This document shows, piece after piece, positions 25,901 through 35,585 of a DNA stretch of 64,000 nucleotides. The notes under the pieces are model-generated. The model had not been told where the DNA came from and made no database searches. It saw only the letters and a program-made list of their open reading frames with translations. A program made the position numbers and the translations under genes. Origin of the DNA: Cohnella mopanensis (GTDB taxonomy: Bacteria > Bacillota > Bacilli > Paenibacillales > Paenibacillaceae); NCBI RefSeq assembly GCF_022352055.1, contig NZ_JAKRWM010000004.1:434001-498000 (forward strand), read 5' to 3'. How positions within the stretch are numbered: the first letter of the stretch is position 1; every line of letters begins with the position of its first letter.

Positions 25901-25947
25901 AACGGAAATGAGGCAGATCAGCTGTCTGCAAGTTAAGGATCGCGAGG

Positions 25948-27039
25948 ATGGCACACAACATGAACGTATTGACGAAATATTGGCCTGCGCAGCAAGCGCA
26001 GCTCGGAGTTATGGAGGCCGCCGCGGCAATTGCCGCTGGCGGCGTTATTGCATTCCCGACGGAGACGGTATATGGGCTTGGCGGGAATGCGCGAAGTACT
26101 GCTGCGGTTGAACGGATTTTCACGGCCAAAGGGCGGCCATCGGACAATCCTCTTATCGTGCATCTCGCGAATAAAAAGGAAGTCTACAGCCTAGCGGAGC
26201 ATGTGAATGAAGTCGAAGAAGCTCTAATGGAAGCTTTCTGGCCTGGACCGCTGACTTTGGTGCTGCCGGTACGCGAGGGTGCCGTTTCGCCTCTGGTTAC
26301 GGCTGGTTTAGATACGGTAGCCGTCAGAGTACCCGAGCATGAGCTTGCAAGGCTGTTGATCGAGCAGTCGGGGTGTCCGATCGCGGCGCCAAGCGCTAAT
26401 CGCTCCGGTCGTCCTAGTCCTACGCAGGCGAGCCATGTACTGGAAGACCTGAATGGTAGAATTGACGGAGTGCTAGATGGCGGAGCAACCGGCGTCGGAT
26501 TAGAATCGACGGTTATCCGAGTCGTTGGAAGAAAGGTTCACATTCTGCGGCCGGGAGGAGTAACGAGAGAACAAATACAGTCTATCATCGGCTCGACCGT
26601 GGAGATCTCGCCGCCGAACGATCGGGAATCGTCCGGTTCTGAGTCAACTGCTTCGGTAGAGCTGGCTCCTCGTTCTCCCGGGGTTAAGTATGCTCATTAC
26701 GCGCCTAAAGGAGAAATGATACTCATTACGGGCCCGATGGAGAAGCTGGCAGCCGCCGTACAGAGGAAAGGCGATCAAGCGGCCGCGAGCGGTCGGCACG
26801 TAGCGATCATCTGTTGTGAGGAGCATTCTGCAAGCTATCATGCCGAAGCCATATTAGTAAGCGGGCCTTATCACGCTCCTGAGACGGCTGCGCATTCCCT
26901 ATATGCTCTCTTGCGCGAATGCGACGAACGTGGCATAGATTACATCGTGGCCGAGGGATACCCTGAAGAGGGAATTGGAGCGGCGCTAATGAATCGATTG
27001 CGCAAAGCAGCCGGTGGCCACGAAATAACGGTCGACTAA
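25948..27039 (+). CDS. ywlC: L-threonylcarbamoyladenylate synthase (Sua5/YwlC)
   Basis: A 363-residue protein with the full Sua5 architecture: a YrdC catalytic domain (about 20-215) with FPTETVYGLGGNAR, KGRPSDNPLIVHL, PGPLTLVL and APSANRSGRPSPT, then a C-terminal Sua5 domain (about 240-360). It makes threonylcarbamoyl-AMP from threonine, bicarbonate and ATP for the t6A37 modification of ANN-decoding tRNAs. The gene order spoIIR-ywlC-mntP-ywlE matches B. subtilis. Confidence 0.96.
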   Translation: MAHNMNVLTKYWPAQQAQLGVMEAAAAIAAGGVIAFPTETVYGLGGNARSTAAVERIFTAKGRPSDNPLIVHLANKKEVYSLAEHVNEVEEALMEAFWPGPLTLVLPVREGAVSPLVTAGLDTVAVRVPEHELARLLIEQSGCPIAAPSANRSGRPSPTQASHVLEDLNGRIDGVLDGGATGVGLESTVIRVVGRKVHILRPGGVTREQIQSIIGSTVEISPPNDRESSGSESTASVELAPRSPGVKYAHYAPKGEMILITGPMEKLAAAVQRKGDQAAASGRHVAIICCEEHSASYHAEAILVSGPYHAPETAAHSLYALLRECDERGIDYIVAEGYPEEGIGAALMNRLRKAAGGHEITVD

Positions 27040-27174
27040 CGAAGGGTCACCCTCCCCCACTTGCATGTTCCCCCACTTGTCCGCATATGTTGGAAGAGGA
27101 CAAGGATGAGAGCAGGTTAACAGCTATTCGAGCGCGCAAATTGGCCTCGAAAGTTGCACTAGGGGGGACAAGCA

Positions 27175-27735
27175 ATGTTCGATGTGTCCGCGTCATACGG
27201 ACAATTGTTAACCATACTCGTGATGGCGATCGCTTTGGGCATGGACGCCTTTTCTTTGGGAGTCGGGATTGGCTTGAAAGGGGTCCGGCTTTACGATATT
27301 TTGAAGTTGAGCATGATTATTGCCCTCTTTCACGTGCTGATGCCGCTTGGCGGGATGATGACGGGACAATATGTGAGCGGATTGCTGGGGGGAATCGCGA
27401 CATCCGTTGCGGGAGCGTTACTTCTTCTGCTCGGAGGGCATATGGTGTATAGCTCTCTTCGCGGGGGAACGGTAGACTCGATTGATCATCGTACCTCGTT
27501 GGGAATGCTCGTATTTTCTTTCAGCGTGAGTATCGATTCGTTTTCCGTAGGGGTGTCTTTAGGGATGTTCTCTACCAATGTTCTTTTGACCGTTCTGATG
27601 TTCGGGTTTTTCGGGGGTCTGATGAGCGTAATGGGGTTGCTGATAGGGCGGCATGCAAGTAGATCCCTAGGAGAATTTGGAGAAGCGCTTGGCGGTGTTA
27701 TTTTGTTCGCGTTTGGTCTATTATTTCTAATATAA
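27175..27735 (+). CDS. mntP: Manganese efflux pump MntP
   Basis: A 186-residue protein with six predicted helices in two repeats. The first repeat holds ALGMDAFSLGVGIG and the second SVSIDSFSVGVSLG; the paired Asp residues in these motifs are needed for transport in MntP. It exports excess Mn2+. No yybP-ykoY manganese riboswitch was found in the 135 bp upstream, which is common for mntP in other bacteria. GGGGGGA lies before the ATG. It is followed directly by ywlE. Confidence 0.93.
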   Translation: MFDVSASYGQLLTILVMAIALGMDAFSLGVGIGLKGVRLYDILKLSMIIALFHVLMPLGGMMTGQYVSGLLGGIATSVAGALLLLLGGHMVYSSLRGGTVDSIDHRTSLGMLVFSFSVSIDSFSVGVSLGMFSTNVLLTVLMFGFFGGLMSVMGLLIGRHASRSLGEFGEALGGVILFAFGLLFLI

Positions 27736-27765
27736 AGGTTACATCCAGAAATGCGGGGGGAGCAA

Positions 27766-28347
27766 ATGAACAGGGTTCTGATCGTATGCACAGGAAATAC
27801 TTGCCGAAGTCCGATGGCCGAAGCGATGCTTAGGGATTTAGCCGCTCGAAACGGGAAACCGCTAGAAATTCGTTCGGCCGGAGTTGCTACCGCTGAAGGA
27901 CTTCCGATTTCCCCGAATGCAGCAGCCGCGCTTAGAAAACGGAACTTGGCGTTACCTGACCGATCCAGCATGTTGTCCGCGGACCAGGTAGTCTGGGCGA
28001 ATCTAATTCTCACGATGACTTCCGGCCATAAGAGGGCGATCCTGGAACGGTTTCCAGAAGCGCTGTCCAAAACATACACGCTTAAAGAATACGCTTTACG
28101 CGGAGATCCCGTCATGGATGATGTGGCGGAAGCGGAGAGGCTGTATTCGGAATGGCAAGTCAGACAGACGTTAGGCCAGAACCTGACTCCGGAAGAGCGC
28201 GCGCGCTTGTTCGAACTTCAACGCAGAATTCCTGACTTCGATATCGCCGATCCGTTCGGAGGCCCATTATCCGTATATGAGCAGTGCGCCGACGAGATGG
28301 AAGACATTCTGATGACGCTCGTTGAGAAGCTCGATAGGGATAGCTAA
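27766..28347 (+). CDS. ywlE: Low-molecular-weight protein arginine phosphatase
   Basis: A 193-residue LMW phosphatase with the P-loop CTGNTCRSPMAE. The Thr inside the loop (CxGNTCRS) is the signature that selects phosphoarginine over phosphotyrosine in YwlE. The general acid Asp is in DIADPFGGP. Compared with the 150-residue B. subtilis enzyme there is a charged helical insertion of about 40 residues before the DPFGG loop. It counteracts the McsB arginine kinase. The ATG at 27766 follows GGGGGGAG; an earlier ATG at 27751 lies ahead of that site. Confidence 0.93.
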   Translation: MNRVLIVCTGNTCRSPMAEAMLRDLAARNGKPLEIRSAGVATAEGLPISPNAAAALRKRNLALPDRSSMLSADQVVWANLILTMTSGHKRAILERFPEALSKTYTLKEYALRGDPVMDDVAEAERLYSEWQVRQTLGQNLTPEERARLFELQRRIPDFDIADPFGGPLSVYEQCADEMEDILMTLVEKLDRDS

Positions 28348-28696
28348 TATCGGGGCTTCGAGCGTAAAAGAACAGGATTGATTTTTGGCGCTTCGTTAGG
28401 TATGATTAACTTACAACTTCAAGGTTCCGATGTAACTGGCGACGACAAGTGGAGCATACCACGGTGGAGCATCGGAATGACGGCCGGTCGCCTGGGCAAA
28501 GAGCAACGTGCGGAAGCACGTCTGCTCTTTTTTGTCTTTTTTCGTCATGGGAGGCGATAATCCGGGAGTCTTTACCCACACGGGGAAGCTGAACTGTTTG
28601 AGCTTGGCCGATTCAGGTATAATACCTGTATTGTCTTAGAGAGGTTATGAACTTCTTTTAGAGGGACATTCGAGCTTGCTGCAAGGAGGTTTTGTC
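28348..28696. other. Intergenic region with terminator and promoter
   Basis: This gap holds the ywlE terminator (28498-28533) and a perfect TATAAT (28618-28623) set in the palindrome CAGGTATAATACCTG, which is probably the -10 box for ywlG-glyA; the -35 box is poor. B. subtilis has rpiB (ywlF) at this place, but no trace of it is seen here. Confidence 0.65.
28498..28533 (+). terminator. Terminator after ywlE
   Basis: AAAGAGCA and ACGTGC pair with GCACGT and TGCTCTTT around a GGAA tetraloop, with one bulged base, followed by T residues. Confidence 0.9.
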
Positions 28697-29299
28697 ATGG
28701 CTCAGGATGCTCAATCCATAGCCGATCAAGTCGAGCTGTTGCTGGAAGAACTGGCGGTAACGGGCGGTGTTCGCGCCGGAAATATTATCGTCATGGGCGT
28801 AAGCACGAGCGAAGTGCAAGGTCATCGCATCGGCACTTCAGGAACCGAGAAAGTAGCTGAGCAGATTTACGAAGGCGTCCGCAAGGCTCAGGCCCGTCTT
28901 GGGTTTCATGCCGTTTGGCAATGTTGCGAGCACCTGAATCGCGCCCTTGTCGTCGAGCGAGAGATTGCGGAAGCGCAAGGCTGGACCGAAGTGTCGGCCG
29001 TTCCCGTTCCGAAAGCAGGGGGATCAATGGCCGCCTACGCCTATCGTCAATTAAATGAGCCTTGCCTAGTTGAGGCCGTGCAAGTTCATGCCGGCATCGA
29101 CATCGGAGAGACGATGATCGGGATGCACCTTCGCCCCGTTGCCGTACCCTTAAGGCCGACGATTCGTTCGATCGGGCAAGCCAGAGTGAATATGGCGATG
29201 ACTCGTCCGAGATTGATCGGTGGCGCGCGTGCCGTCTATACAGCGACGGAAGACAGTGGAACTGCCGGAGTCAAAGCTCCGCCGACGTCCTGTGATTAA
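28697..29299 (+). CDS. ywlG: YwlG family protein (TIGR01440, DUF436)
   Basis: A 200-residue protein of the conserved TIGR01440 family. Typical stretches are VMGVSTSEVQGHRIGTSGT, WQCCEHLNRALVVE, VPVPKAGGSMAAYAYR and MTRPRLIGGARAVYT. The function is unknown although it is almost always beside glyA in Bacilli, as here. The ATG at 28697 follows AAGGAGG by 8 bp. glyA begins 39 bp downstream with no terminator between, so the pair is co-transcribed. Confidence 0.92.
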   Translation: MAQDAQSIADQVELLLEELAVTGGVRAGNIIVMGVSTSEVQGHRIGTSGTEKVAEQIYEGVRKAQARLGFHAVWQCCEHLNRALVVEREIAEAQGWTEVSAVPVPKAGGSMAAYAYRQLNEPCLVEAVQVHAGIDIGETMIGMHLRPVAVPLRPTIRSIGQARVNMAMTRPRLIGGARAVYTATEDSGTAGVKAPPTSCD

Positions 29300-29338
29300 T
29301 GAAATATCCATCATATACATTTAGGAGGATTTACTACT

Positions 29339-30589
29339 ATGTTAGAAAATTTGCGCAAACAAGATCCGGAAATCGTCAAATCCCTTAATTTGGAATTGAA
29401 ACGCCAACAAGACAACATCGAGTTGATTGCTTCGGAAAATATCGTAAGCGAAGCGGTTCTAGAAACGATGGGAACCGTATTAACCAATAAATATGCGGAA
29501 GGTTATCCGGGCAAACGCTACTACGGTGGATGCGAGTACGTGGATATCCCCGAGCAAATCGCACGCGACCGCGCCAAGGAATTGTTCGGAGCCGAGCATG
29601 CGAACGTTCAGCCTCACTCCGGAGCTCAAGCCAACTTGGCCGTATATTTGGCTGTGCTAAAGCCGGGCGATACCGTGCTAGGCATGAACCTCGCGCATGG
29701 CGGACATCTGACTCACGGTAACCCTGCGAACGCATCTGGTTTGTTATATAACTTCGTTGCTTACGGCGTAGACGATCAAACCTTCACGATCGATTACGAT
29801 GAAGTTCGCAAAGCGGCATTCAAACATCGTCCTCGCCTGATTGTTGCAGGTGCTTCGGCTTACCCGCGCACGATCGATTTCGAAAAAATGGGTAAAATCG
29901 CGAACGACGTTGGCGCGCTCTTCATGGTCGACATGGCGCACATCGCCGGCCTTGTTGCCGGTGGAGAGCATCCGAGCCCTGTACCGCACGCGCATTTCGT
30001 AACGACAACAACGCACAAAACCCTTCGCGGTCCTCGCGGCGGTATGATCCTTTGCCGTCAACCATGGGCTGCGGCGATCGATAAAGCCGTCTTCCCGGGA
30101 ACGCAAGGCGGTCCGCTCATGCACATTATCGCCGCAAAAGCGGTAGCTCTTGGCGAAGCTCTTCAGCCATCGTTCAAGGAATATGCACGCAATGTCGTAG
30201 TGAATGCCAAAGCGTTGGCGGAAGCGCTTGTTGCTGAAGGTCTGAACCTTGTTTCCGGAGGCACGGATAACCACCTGATGCTGATCGATACGCGCAACCT
30301 GAACATCACGGGTAAAGAAGCGGAGCATGTTCTGGATTCCGTTGCGATCACCGTTAACAAAAACGCGATTCCTTTCGACCCGACAAGCCCGTTCATCACA
30401 AGCGGAATTCGCATAGGTACTCCTGCAATCACGACTCGCGGCATGGGACCTGAAGCGATGAAGACGATCGCTAAAGTCATCGCCTTGACGTTGAAAAACC
30501 CGAAAGACGAAGCAACGCTTGAGAAAGCACGTGGACTGGTAGCAGAATTGACTGCGCAATATCCGCTATACCCGAACTTGGCGTACTAA
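29339..30589 (+). CDS. glyA: Serine hydroxymethyltransferase
   Basis: A 416-residue fold-type I PLP enzyme. The cofactor Lys lies in [27 protein letters not shown] and [13 protein letters not shown] contribute to substrate and cofactor binding. It interconverts serine and glycine while loading tetrahydrofolate, feeding purine and thymidylate synthesis. A strong TAGGAGGA site precedes the ATG. Its codon usage is even and highly expressed-like. The operon ends with a strong terminator. Confidence 0.98.
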   Translation: MLENLRKQDPEIVKSLNLELKRQQDNIELIASENIVSEAVLETMGTVLTNKYAEGYPGKRYYGGCEYVDIPEQIARDRAKELFGAEHANVQPHSGAQANLAVYLAVLKPGDTVLGMNLAHGGHLTHGNPANASGLLYNFVAYGVDDQTFTIDYDEVRKAAFKHRPRLIVAGASAYPRTIDFEKMGKIANDVGALFMVDMAHIAGLVAGGEHPSPVPHAHFVTTTTHKTLRGPRGGMILCRQPWAAAIDKAVFPGTQGGPLMHIIAAKAVALGEALQPSFKEYARNVVVNAKALAEALVAEGLNLVSGGTDNHLMLIDTRNLNITGKEAEHVLDSVAITVNKNAIPFDPTSPFITSGIRIGTPAITTRGMGPEAMKTIAKVIALTLKNPKDEATLEKARGLVAELTAQYPLYPNLAY

Positions 30590-30602
30590 AATAGAATAAA
30601 CG

Positions 30603-30638
30603 AATAAACCGGAACCCGTGTGGGGGTTCCGGTTTATT
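30603..30638. terminator. Bidirectional terminator after glyA
   Basis: AATAAACCGGAACCC (30603-30617) pairs with GGGTTCCGGTTTATT (30624-30638), flanked by T residues. It separates glyA from a convergent small gene. Confidence 0.92.
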
Positions 30639-30657
30639 TTGTGACGACTTAGTTGAC

Positions 30658-30951
30658 TTAGATTAATAATGTGATGACAAGCAATTCAAACAGAACCAAA
30701 GTGAGGATGGCGTTAGAGGCATAAGGGCCGAAAAAACGGGCATCTCCGGTCATGAGGTGCAAATAAGTCTGGTCGGAGCCGACGACGACGCCTTCGTACG
30801 TACGGCCATCAATCGTTTGTACGCGGACGGAACGGTTCATGCATTGTCCGCAAACGCCGGCGAGCTTCTGGCGGGTTTTGCGAATTTGTTCCGCCCAATG
30901 GCTATCCGCTTTATAGATTGGGGCAGGGCTTTCGGTAGTTCGGGCCTGCAT
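30658..30951 (-). CDS. Small protein with Sm-like segment and C-terminal membrane helix
   Basis: A 97-residue protein of unknown function. The middle (VRVQTIDGRTYEGVVVGSDQ followed by TYLHLM) has the strand-turn-strand pattern of Sm/LSm-like folds. Two Cys residues (GVCGQC) lie before it, and the last about 25 residues form a single hydrophobic helix (ASNAILTLVLFELLVITLLI). The ATG at 30951 follows AGGAGG by 7 bp; an ATG two codons earlier is too close to that site. It could be a membrane-anchored RNA- or protein-binding factor, but this is inferred only from the pattern. Confidence 0.7.
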   Translation of the reverse strand: MQARTTESPAPIYKADSHWAEQIRKTRQKLAGVCGQCMNRSVRVQTIDGRTYEGVVVGSDQTYLHLMTGDARFFGPYASNAILTLVLFELLVITLLI

Positions 30952-31084
30952 GGACATTCCTCCTAAAGAGATCTCTTATATGTTATGCGAATGCCTAGCA
31001 ATGGGTGTCTTTCCAGATCGAGTGGGAAACATTCGACGAAAATCGAGGATCGTTAACGGATGTTATGCACCCATTCGGAGACAA

Positions 31085-31093
31085 TGATATAAT
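31085..31093 (+). promoter_or_regulatory. Extended -10 promoter of upp
   Basis: TGATATAAT provides TGn plus a perfect TATAAT (31088-31093). The leader before upp is about 75 bases and can form a short GC-rich hairpin (GCTTACAAGC core), but no known riboswitch pattern is seen. Confidence 0.6.
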
Positions 31094-31175
31094 GTACGGG
31101 CAAGCTACATAGGATAACGGCCGAAAGCCCGCTTACAAGCGCCTTGTCGGTTCGTAGAAGAAAGGGTAGAAACTA

Positions 31176-31805
31176 ATGGGACGTCTCGTCATATGCGATC
31201 ATCCGTTGATCCAACACAAAGTCACGTTCATTCGCGACAAAATGACCAATACAAAGCAATTCCGCGAGCTAGTCGATGAAGTGGCTATGCTAATGGCTTA
31301 CGAAATAACGAGGGATGTTCCGCTTTCTACGGTGAGAGTAGAGACGCCTGTTCAAGTGGCGGAGGGGAAAGTTATCGCGGGCAGAATGATGGGCCTGATC
31401 CCGATTCTTCGCGCAGGGCTTGGTATGGTGGACGGTGTATTGAAAATCATTCCGTCGGCTAAAGTCGGACATATCGGTTTATACCGCGACCACGAAACGC
31501 TGCAACCGGTCGAATATTATTGCAGCTTGCCTTCGGACGTTGCCGAACGGGAATTGATCGTCATCGATCCGATGCTCGCAACGGGCGGTTCGGCGAACGC
31601 GGCGATCACGATGCTTAAGAACAAAGGATGCCGTCCGACGAAGCTGATGTGTTTGATCGCGGCTCCGGAAGGCGTTAAAGCGGTACAGGAACAACACCCT
31701 GATATCGATATCTATCTAGCGGCTTTAGATGAGAAGTTGAATGAGCATGGTTATATCGTTCCGGGTCTCGGCGACGCCGGAGACCGTCTGTACGGAACGA
31801 AGTAA
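31176..31805 (+). CDS. upp: Uracil phosphoribosyltransferase
   Basis: A 209-residue salvage enzyme converting uracil and PRPP to UMP. The PRPP-binding loop is [16 protein letters not shown] and the uracil pocket is near the C-terminus ([17 protein letters not shown]). Length is identical to Bacilli homologues. AAAGGG precedes the ATG. The position between glyA and mnaA matches B. subtilis. Confidence 0.98.
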   Translation: MGRLVICDHPLIQHKVTFIRDKMTNTKQFRELVDEVAMLMAYEITRDVPLSTVRVETPVQVAEGKVIAGRMMGLIPILRAGLGMVDGVLKIIPSAKVGHIGLYRDHETLQPVEYYCSLPSDVAERELIVIDPMLATGGSANAAITMLKNKGCRPTKLMCLIAAPEGVKAVQEQHPDIDIYLAALDEKLNEHGYIVPGLGDAGDRLYGTK

Positions 31806-31811
31806 GATACG

Positions 31812-31858
31812 GTTCAAAAAGTCAGAAGCTAAACTATGACTTTTTGAACTACCTTTTT
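31812..31858 (+). terminator. Terminator or attenuator between upp and mnaA
   Basis: GTTCAAAAAGTCA (31812-31824) pairs perfectly with TGACTTTTTGAAC (31837-31849), followed by TACCTTTTT. It lies immediately before the mnaA ribosome binding site, so some read-through must supply mnaA unless an unseen promoter exists. Confidence 0.8.
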
Positions 31859-31875
31859 AAGGAGAGAAAACCGAC

Positions 31876-33018
31876 GTGAGCGATAAAATCAAAGTCATGA
31901 CCATATTCGGGGTTCGTCCTGAAGCGATCAAGATGGCCCCGTTAATTTTGGAGTTGCAGAAGTATCCCGATCAGATCGATCCGATCGTCTGCGTAACCGC
32001 CCAGCATCGCCAGATGCTGGATCAGGTGCTAGAGGTGTTCGACATTAAGCCCGATTACGATCTGGACGTGATGCAAGCGAGCCAAACTCTCAACGACATT
32101 ACCATTCGCGTCCTACAAGGACTTGAGCCGGTATTAAAAGAAGCTAAGCCCGATCTTGTGCTGGTGCATGGGGATACGCTGACGACTTTCCTCGCGAGCT
32201 ATGCTTCCTTCATGCAACAGATCAAAGTCGGCCACGTGGAAGCTGGCTTACGGACTTGGAATAAGCTTTCGCCTTATCCTGAGGAGATGAACCGCCAACT
32301 GACGGGAGTTCTCGCGGATTTGCATTTCGCTCCGACCGATTGGTCGGCGGGGAATCTACGCAAGGAGAACAAGAGCGAGGAACAGATCTACATTACGGGA
32401 AACACCGTTACGGACGTGTTCCAATACACGGTGAAGCCCGACTTTACCCATCCTGTACTGGACTGGGCATCAGGCAAGCGATTGGTGCTCATGACGGCTC
32501 ATCGCCGCGAGTCTCAAGGAGAGCCGCATCGTCAGATTTTCCGAGCGGTGAAACGAATCGCCGACGAGTTCGAGGATATCGCGATCGTCTATCCGGTACA
32601 TCCTAGCCCGGCCGTAAGAGAACCGGCTCAGGAGATATTGGGCAACCACCCGCGCATTAAGCTTATCGATCCGCTGGATGTTGTTGAATTGCACAATTTC
32701 TATCCGCACACGCATCTGATTCTAACCGATTCGGGCGGGTTGCAGGAGGAGGCGCCTTCCTACGGAGTACCGGTTCTTGTGCTACGCGATACGACAGAAC
32801 GGCCGGAAGGTATCGAAGCGGGGACGTTAGAGCTTGTCGGTACGGAAGAGGACGATGTCTATAACCGTACTAGAGCATTGTTGGGCGATCAAGAATTGTA
32901 TGCTCAGATGAGCCAAGCTGCGAATCCATATGGCGATGGACAAGCATCGAGACGGATCGTTGAAGCAATCCTTCATAGTTTTAAGAAAACGGCTCGTCCG
33001 GAACCTTTTGCTCGGTAA
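31876..33018 (+). CDS. mnaA: UDP-N-acetylglucosamine 2-epimerase (non-hydrolysing)
   Basis: A 380-residue enzyme of the WecB/MnaA family. FGVRPEAIKMAPLI at the N-terminus, HVEAGLRT, HRRES and DSGGLQEEAPSYGVPVLV are family motifs. It makes UDP-ManNAc from UDP-GlcNAc for teichoic acid linkage units or secondary wall polymers. It starts at GTG with GGAGAG upstream. No dedicated promoter was recognised; the upstream hairpin suggests it is expressed partly by read-through from upp. Confidence 0.95.
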   Translation: MSDKIKVMTIFGVRPEAIKMAPLILELQKYPDQIDPIVCVTAQHRQMLDQVLEVFDIKPDYDLDVMQASQTLNDITIRVLQGLEPVLKEAKPDLVLVHGDTLTTFLASYASFMQQIKVGHVEAGLRTWNKLSPYPEEMNRQLTGVLADLHFAPTDWSAGNLRKENKSEEQIYITGNTVTDVFQYTVKPDFTHPVLDWASGKRLVLMTAHRRESQGEPHRQIFRAVKRIADEFEDIAIVYPVHPSPAVREPAQEILGNHPRIKLIDPLDVVELHNFYPHTHLILTDSGGLQEEAPSYGVPVLVLRDTTERPEGIEAGTLELVGTEEDDVYNRTRALLGDQELYAQMSQAANPYGDGQASRRIVEAILHSFKKTARPEPFAR

Positions 33019-33198
33019 ATTATTCGGTGAAAGTAATGGAAGAAATGGGACGGTTTGCAGGCTGTCGAACAACGGATTCCGATGTGGATGCTTGAACGTA
33101 CAGCGTACAGCGGAACTGTATGGTTTGAAAGCCCGAGAACACTTGATAAATAAGGATTCGTCAATGTGTTGTTCACATAAAGTTTGAATTTCGATCAA

Positions 33199-33228
33199 TT
33201 GACAAAGGTTATCGCCGAACGATACAAT
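33199..33228 (+). promoter_or_regulatory. Promoter of the ATP synthase operon
   Basis: A perfect TTGACA (33199-33204), an 18-bp spacer and TACAAT (33223-33228). It lies 80 bp before atpZ. The rest of the 33019-33307 gap shows no gene. Confidence 0.82.
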
Positions 33229-33307
33229 ATAACGGGAACATGGGAAGAAAGGGCTTACTTATGCCTGATTTTCACTGCCCATGCAGCGTCAAAGGAGCGA
33301 CAAATCC

Positions 33308-33556
33308 ATGACGGAAACTCCACGTAAACCTGATTTGCCTCAAGACGAGAATCCTTGGAAGGCTGCTGGCCTTGTTGCGGGTTTGGGAGTGGAGCTTGCG
33401 GTATGCATCGGACTCGGCTGGTGGCTGGGAACGGTGTATGATGACCGGAATGGCACTAGCTATGGGTATTTAACCGGAGTAGTGATCGGACTGGTAGCCG
33501 GTATTGGGTCGGCCGTGGCGCTGATCCGGAAATATACGGGGGCTGGAAGACCGTGA
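33308..33556 (+). CDS. atpZ: AtpZ/AtpI-family small membrane protein
   Basis: An 82-residue protein with two membrane helices (AAGLVAGLGVELAVCIGLGWW and YLTGVVIGLVAGIGSAVAL) separated by a short loop, the AtpZ (PF09527) layout. AtpZ and AtpI help assemble the c-ring and in alkaliphilic Bacillus support Mg2+ uptake. The ATG at 33308 follows AAAGGAG; an upstream start at 33281 is in frame but less likely. It overlaps atpI by four bases. First gene of the atp operon. Confidence 0.88.
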   Translation: MTETPRKPDLPQDENPWKAAGLVAGLGVELAVCIGLGWWLGTVYDDRNGTSYGYLTGVVIGLVAGIGSAVALIRKYTGAGRP

Positions 33557-33960
33557 TGGACGATTTGCCTGCTTTGCTTAGACGTACTACGCGCATTACT
33601 TTCTTTTTTTTGTCCATTGGCTGCATTGGTTTGGCCGTTTGGCCGGATTACAAGCCAATCTTCGGCGGATTCATGATCGGTGTGATCGGCGGATTGCTAA
33701 GCTCTTACCACTTGGCTTGGAAAGCGACGCGCATCGGCAATCAAGCTGCCGCCGGTATCAAAAGCAGGGGATTCGGTTTCATATCCCGCGCAGCCATTGG
33801 GGTAGCTGCTGCCATCGTTTCCGTTAGGGTGATGGATTTTAATCTCCCGGCTACGGCGGCAGGAATATTAGCTTTGCCGTTGGTGACACTGTTACTGGGT
33901 TTGTTCGCCATTCGCCGTCTTCAGAACGGACAGTCCACTGACGAAAGGGGTGAAAAATGA
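33553..33960 (+). CDS. atpI: ATP synthase subunit I
   Basis: A 135-residue membrane protein with four predicted helices. The pattern FFLSIGCIGLAVWPDYKPIF then GGFMIGVIGGLLSSYHLAW fits AtpI of Bacilli. It acts as an assembly chaperone for the c-ring and is not part of the finished enzyme. The start may be the GTG at 33553 or the ATG at 33556; both overlap the end of atpZ. atpB follows within 5 bp. Confidence 0.88.
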   Translation: MMDDLPALLRRTTRITFFFLSIGCIGLAVWPDYKPIFGGFMIGVIGGLLSSYHLAWKATRIGNQAAAGIKSRGFGFISRAAIGVAAAIVSVRVMDFNLPATAAGILALPLVTLLLGLFAIRRLQNGQSTDERGEK

Positions 33961-33964
33961 TAAC

Positions 33965-34992
<1,028 letters not shown>

Positions 34993-35099
34993 TCAACTTT
35001 ATCGTAATGTAAGGCGCGGAGTCGGATTTGCCTCCACGCCTTCCTTTTGCAGTTAATGCACGAAGCTTGAATTAAGCCGTGTGAAAGGAGTGTAGATCG

Positions 35100-35585
35100 G
35101 TGTCAATTACTTGGTCCAACTTTTTTATCCAATTAGTATCTTTTGCCATCTTGTTCTGGCTCTTGTCACGCTTCGCGTTCAAACCATTGTTCGGGGTTAT
35201 GGAGAAGCGCCGTCAGCTCGTACAAGAACAAATGGATAACGCTCAGACTAACCGCGCCGATGCGGAGCGATTGATCGAAGAGCAGAAACAAGCGCTACAA
35301 CAAGCTCGCAAAGAAGCTCATGATATTATCGAACAAGCTAGAACGACGGGGTCCAGACAAGCGGACGAAATCGTTCAGGCTGCACGTAATGAATCGAATC
35401 GCATCAAAGACGAAGCGGTTCGTGAGATCGAAGCCGAGAAGAACAAAGCGGTTGCAGCATTGAAAGCTCAGGTTAGCGGCCTGTCCGTCCTGATCGCTTC
35501 CAAAATCATTGAGAAACAAGTTGATGAGCAATCCCAGAAGCAACTCGTTGATCAATACCTGCAAAACGTAGGGAATAAATCATGA
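35100..35585 (+). CDS. atpF: ATP synthase Fo subunit b
   Basis: A 161-residue peripheral stalk subunit: one N-terminal membrane helix (FIQLVSFAILFWLLSRFAF) and a long charged coiled coil (40-155) with QARKEAHDIIEQARTTGSRQ. The GTG start follows AAAGGAGTG. The stop overlaps the atpH start (ATGA). Length is normal for Bacilli. Confidence 0.97.
   Translation: MSITWSNFFIQLVSFAILFWLLSRFAFKPLFGVMEKRRQLVQEQMDNAQTNRADAERLIEEQKQALQQARKEAHDIIEQARTTGSRQADEIVQAARNESNRIKDEAVREIEAEKNKAVAALKAQVSGLSVLIASKIIEKQVDEQSQKQLVDQYLQNVGNKS

Noticed and set aside
27040-27174. Possible yybP-ykoY manganese riboswitch before mntP
   Set aside because: The conserved internal-loop sequences of that riboswitch are not present in the 135-bp gap.
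27087-27452. A 121-codon open frame on the plus strand before and across mntP
   Set aside because: It has no ribosome binding site and most of it is the wrong frame of mntP, whose product is unmistakable.
28378-28560. A 60-codon open frame between ywlE and ywlG
   Set aside because: It contains the ywlE terminator and has no ribosome binding site.
30967-31175. A PyrR-type or other attenuator in the upp leader
   Set aside because: Only a short GC-rich hairpin is present and the PyrR binding-loop consensus was not found.
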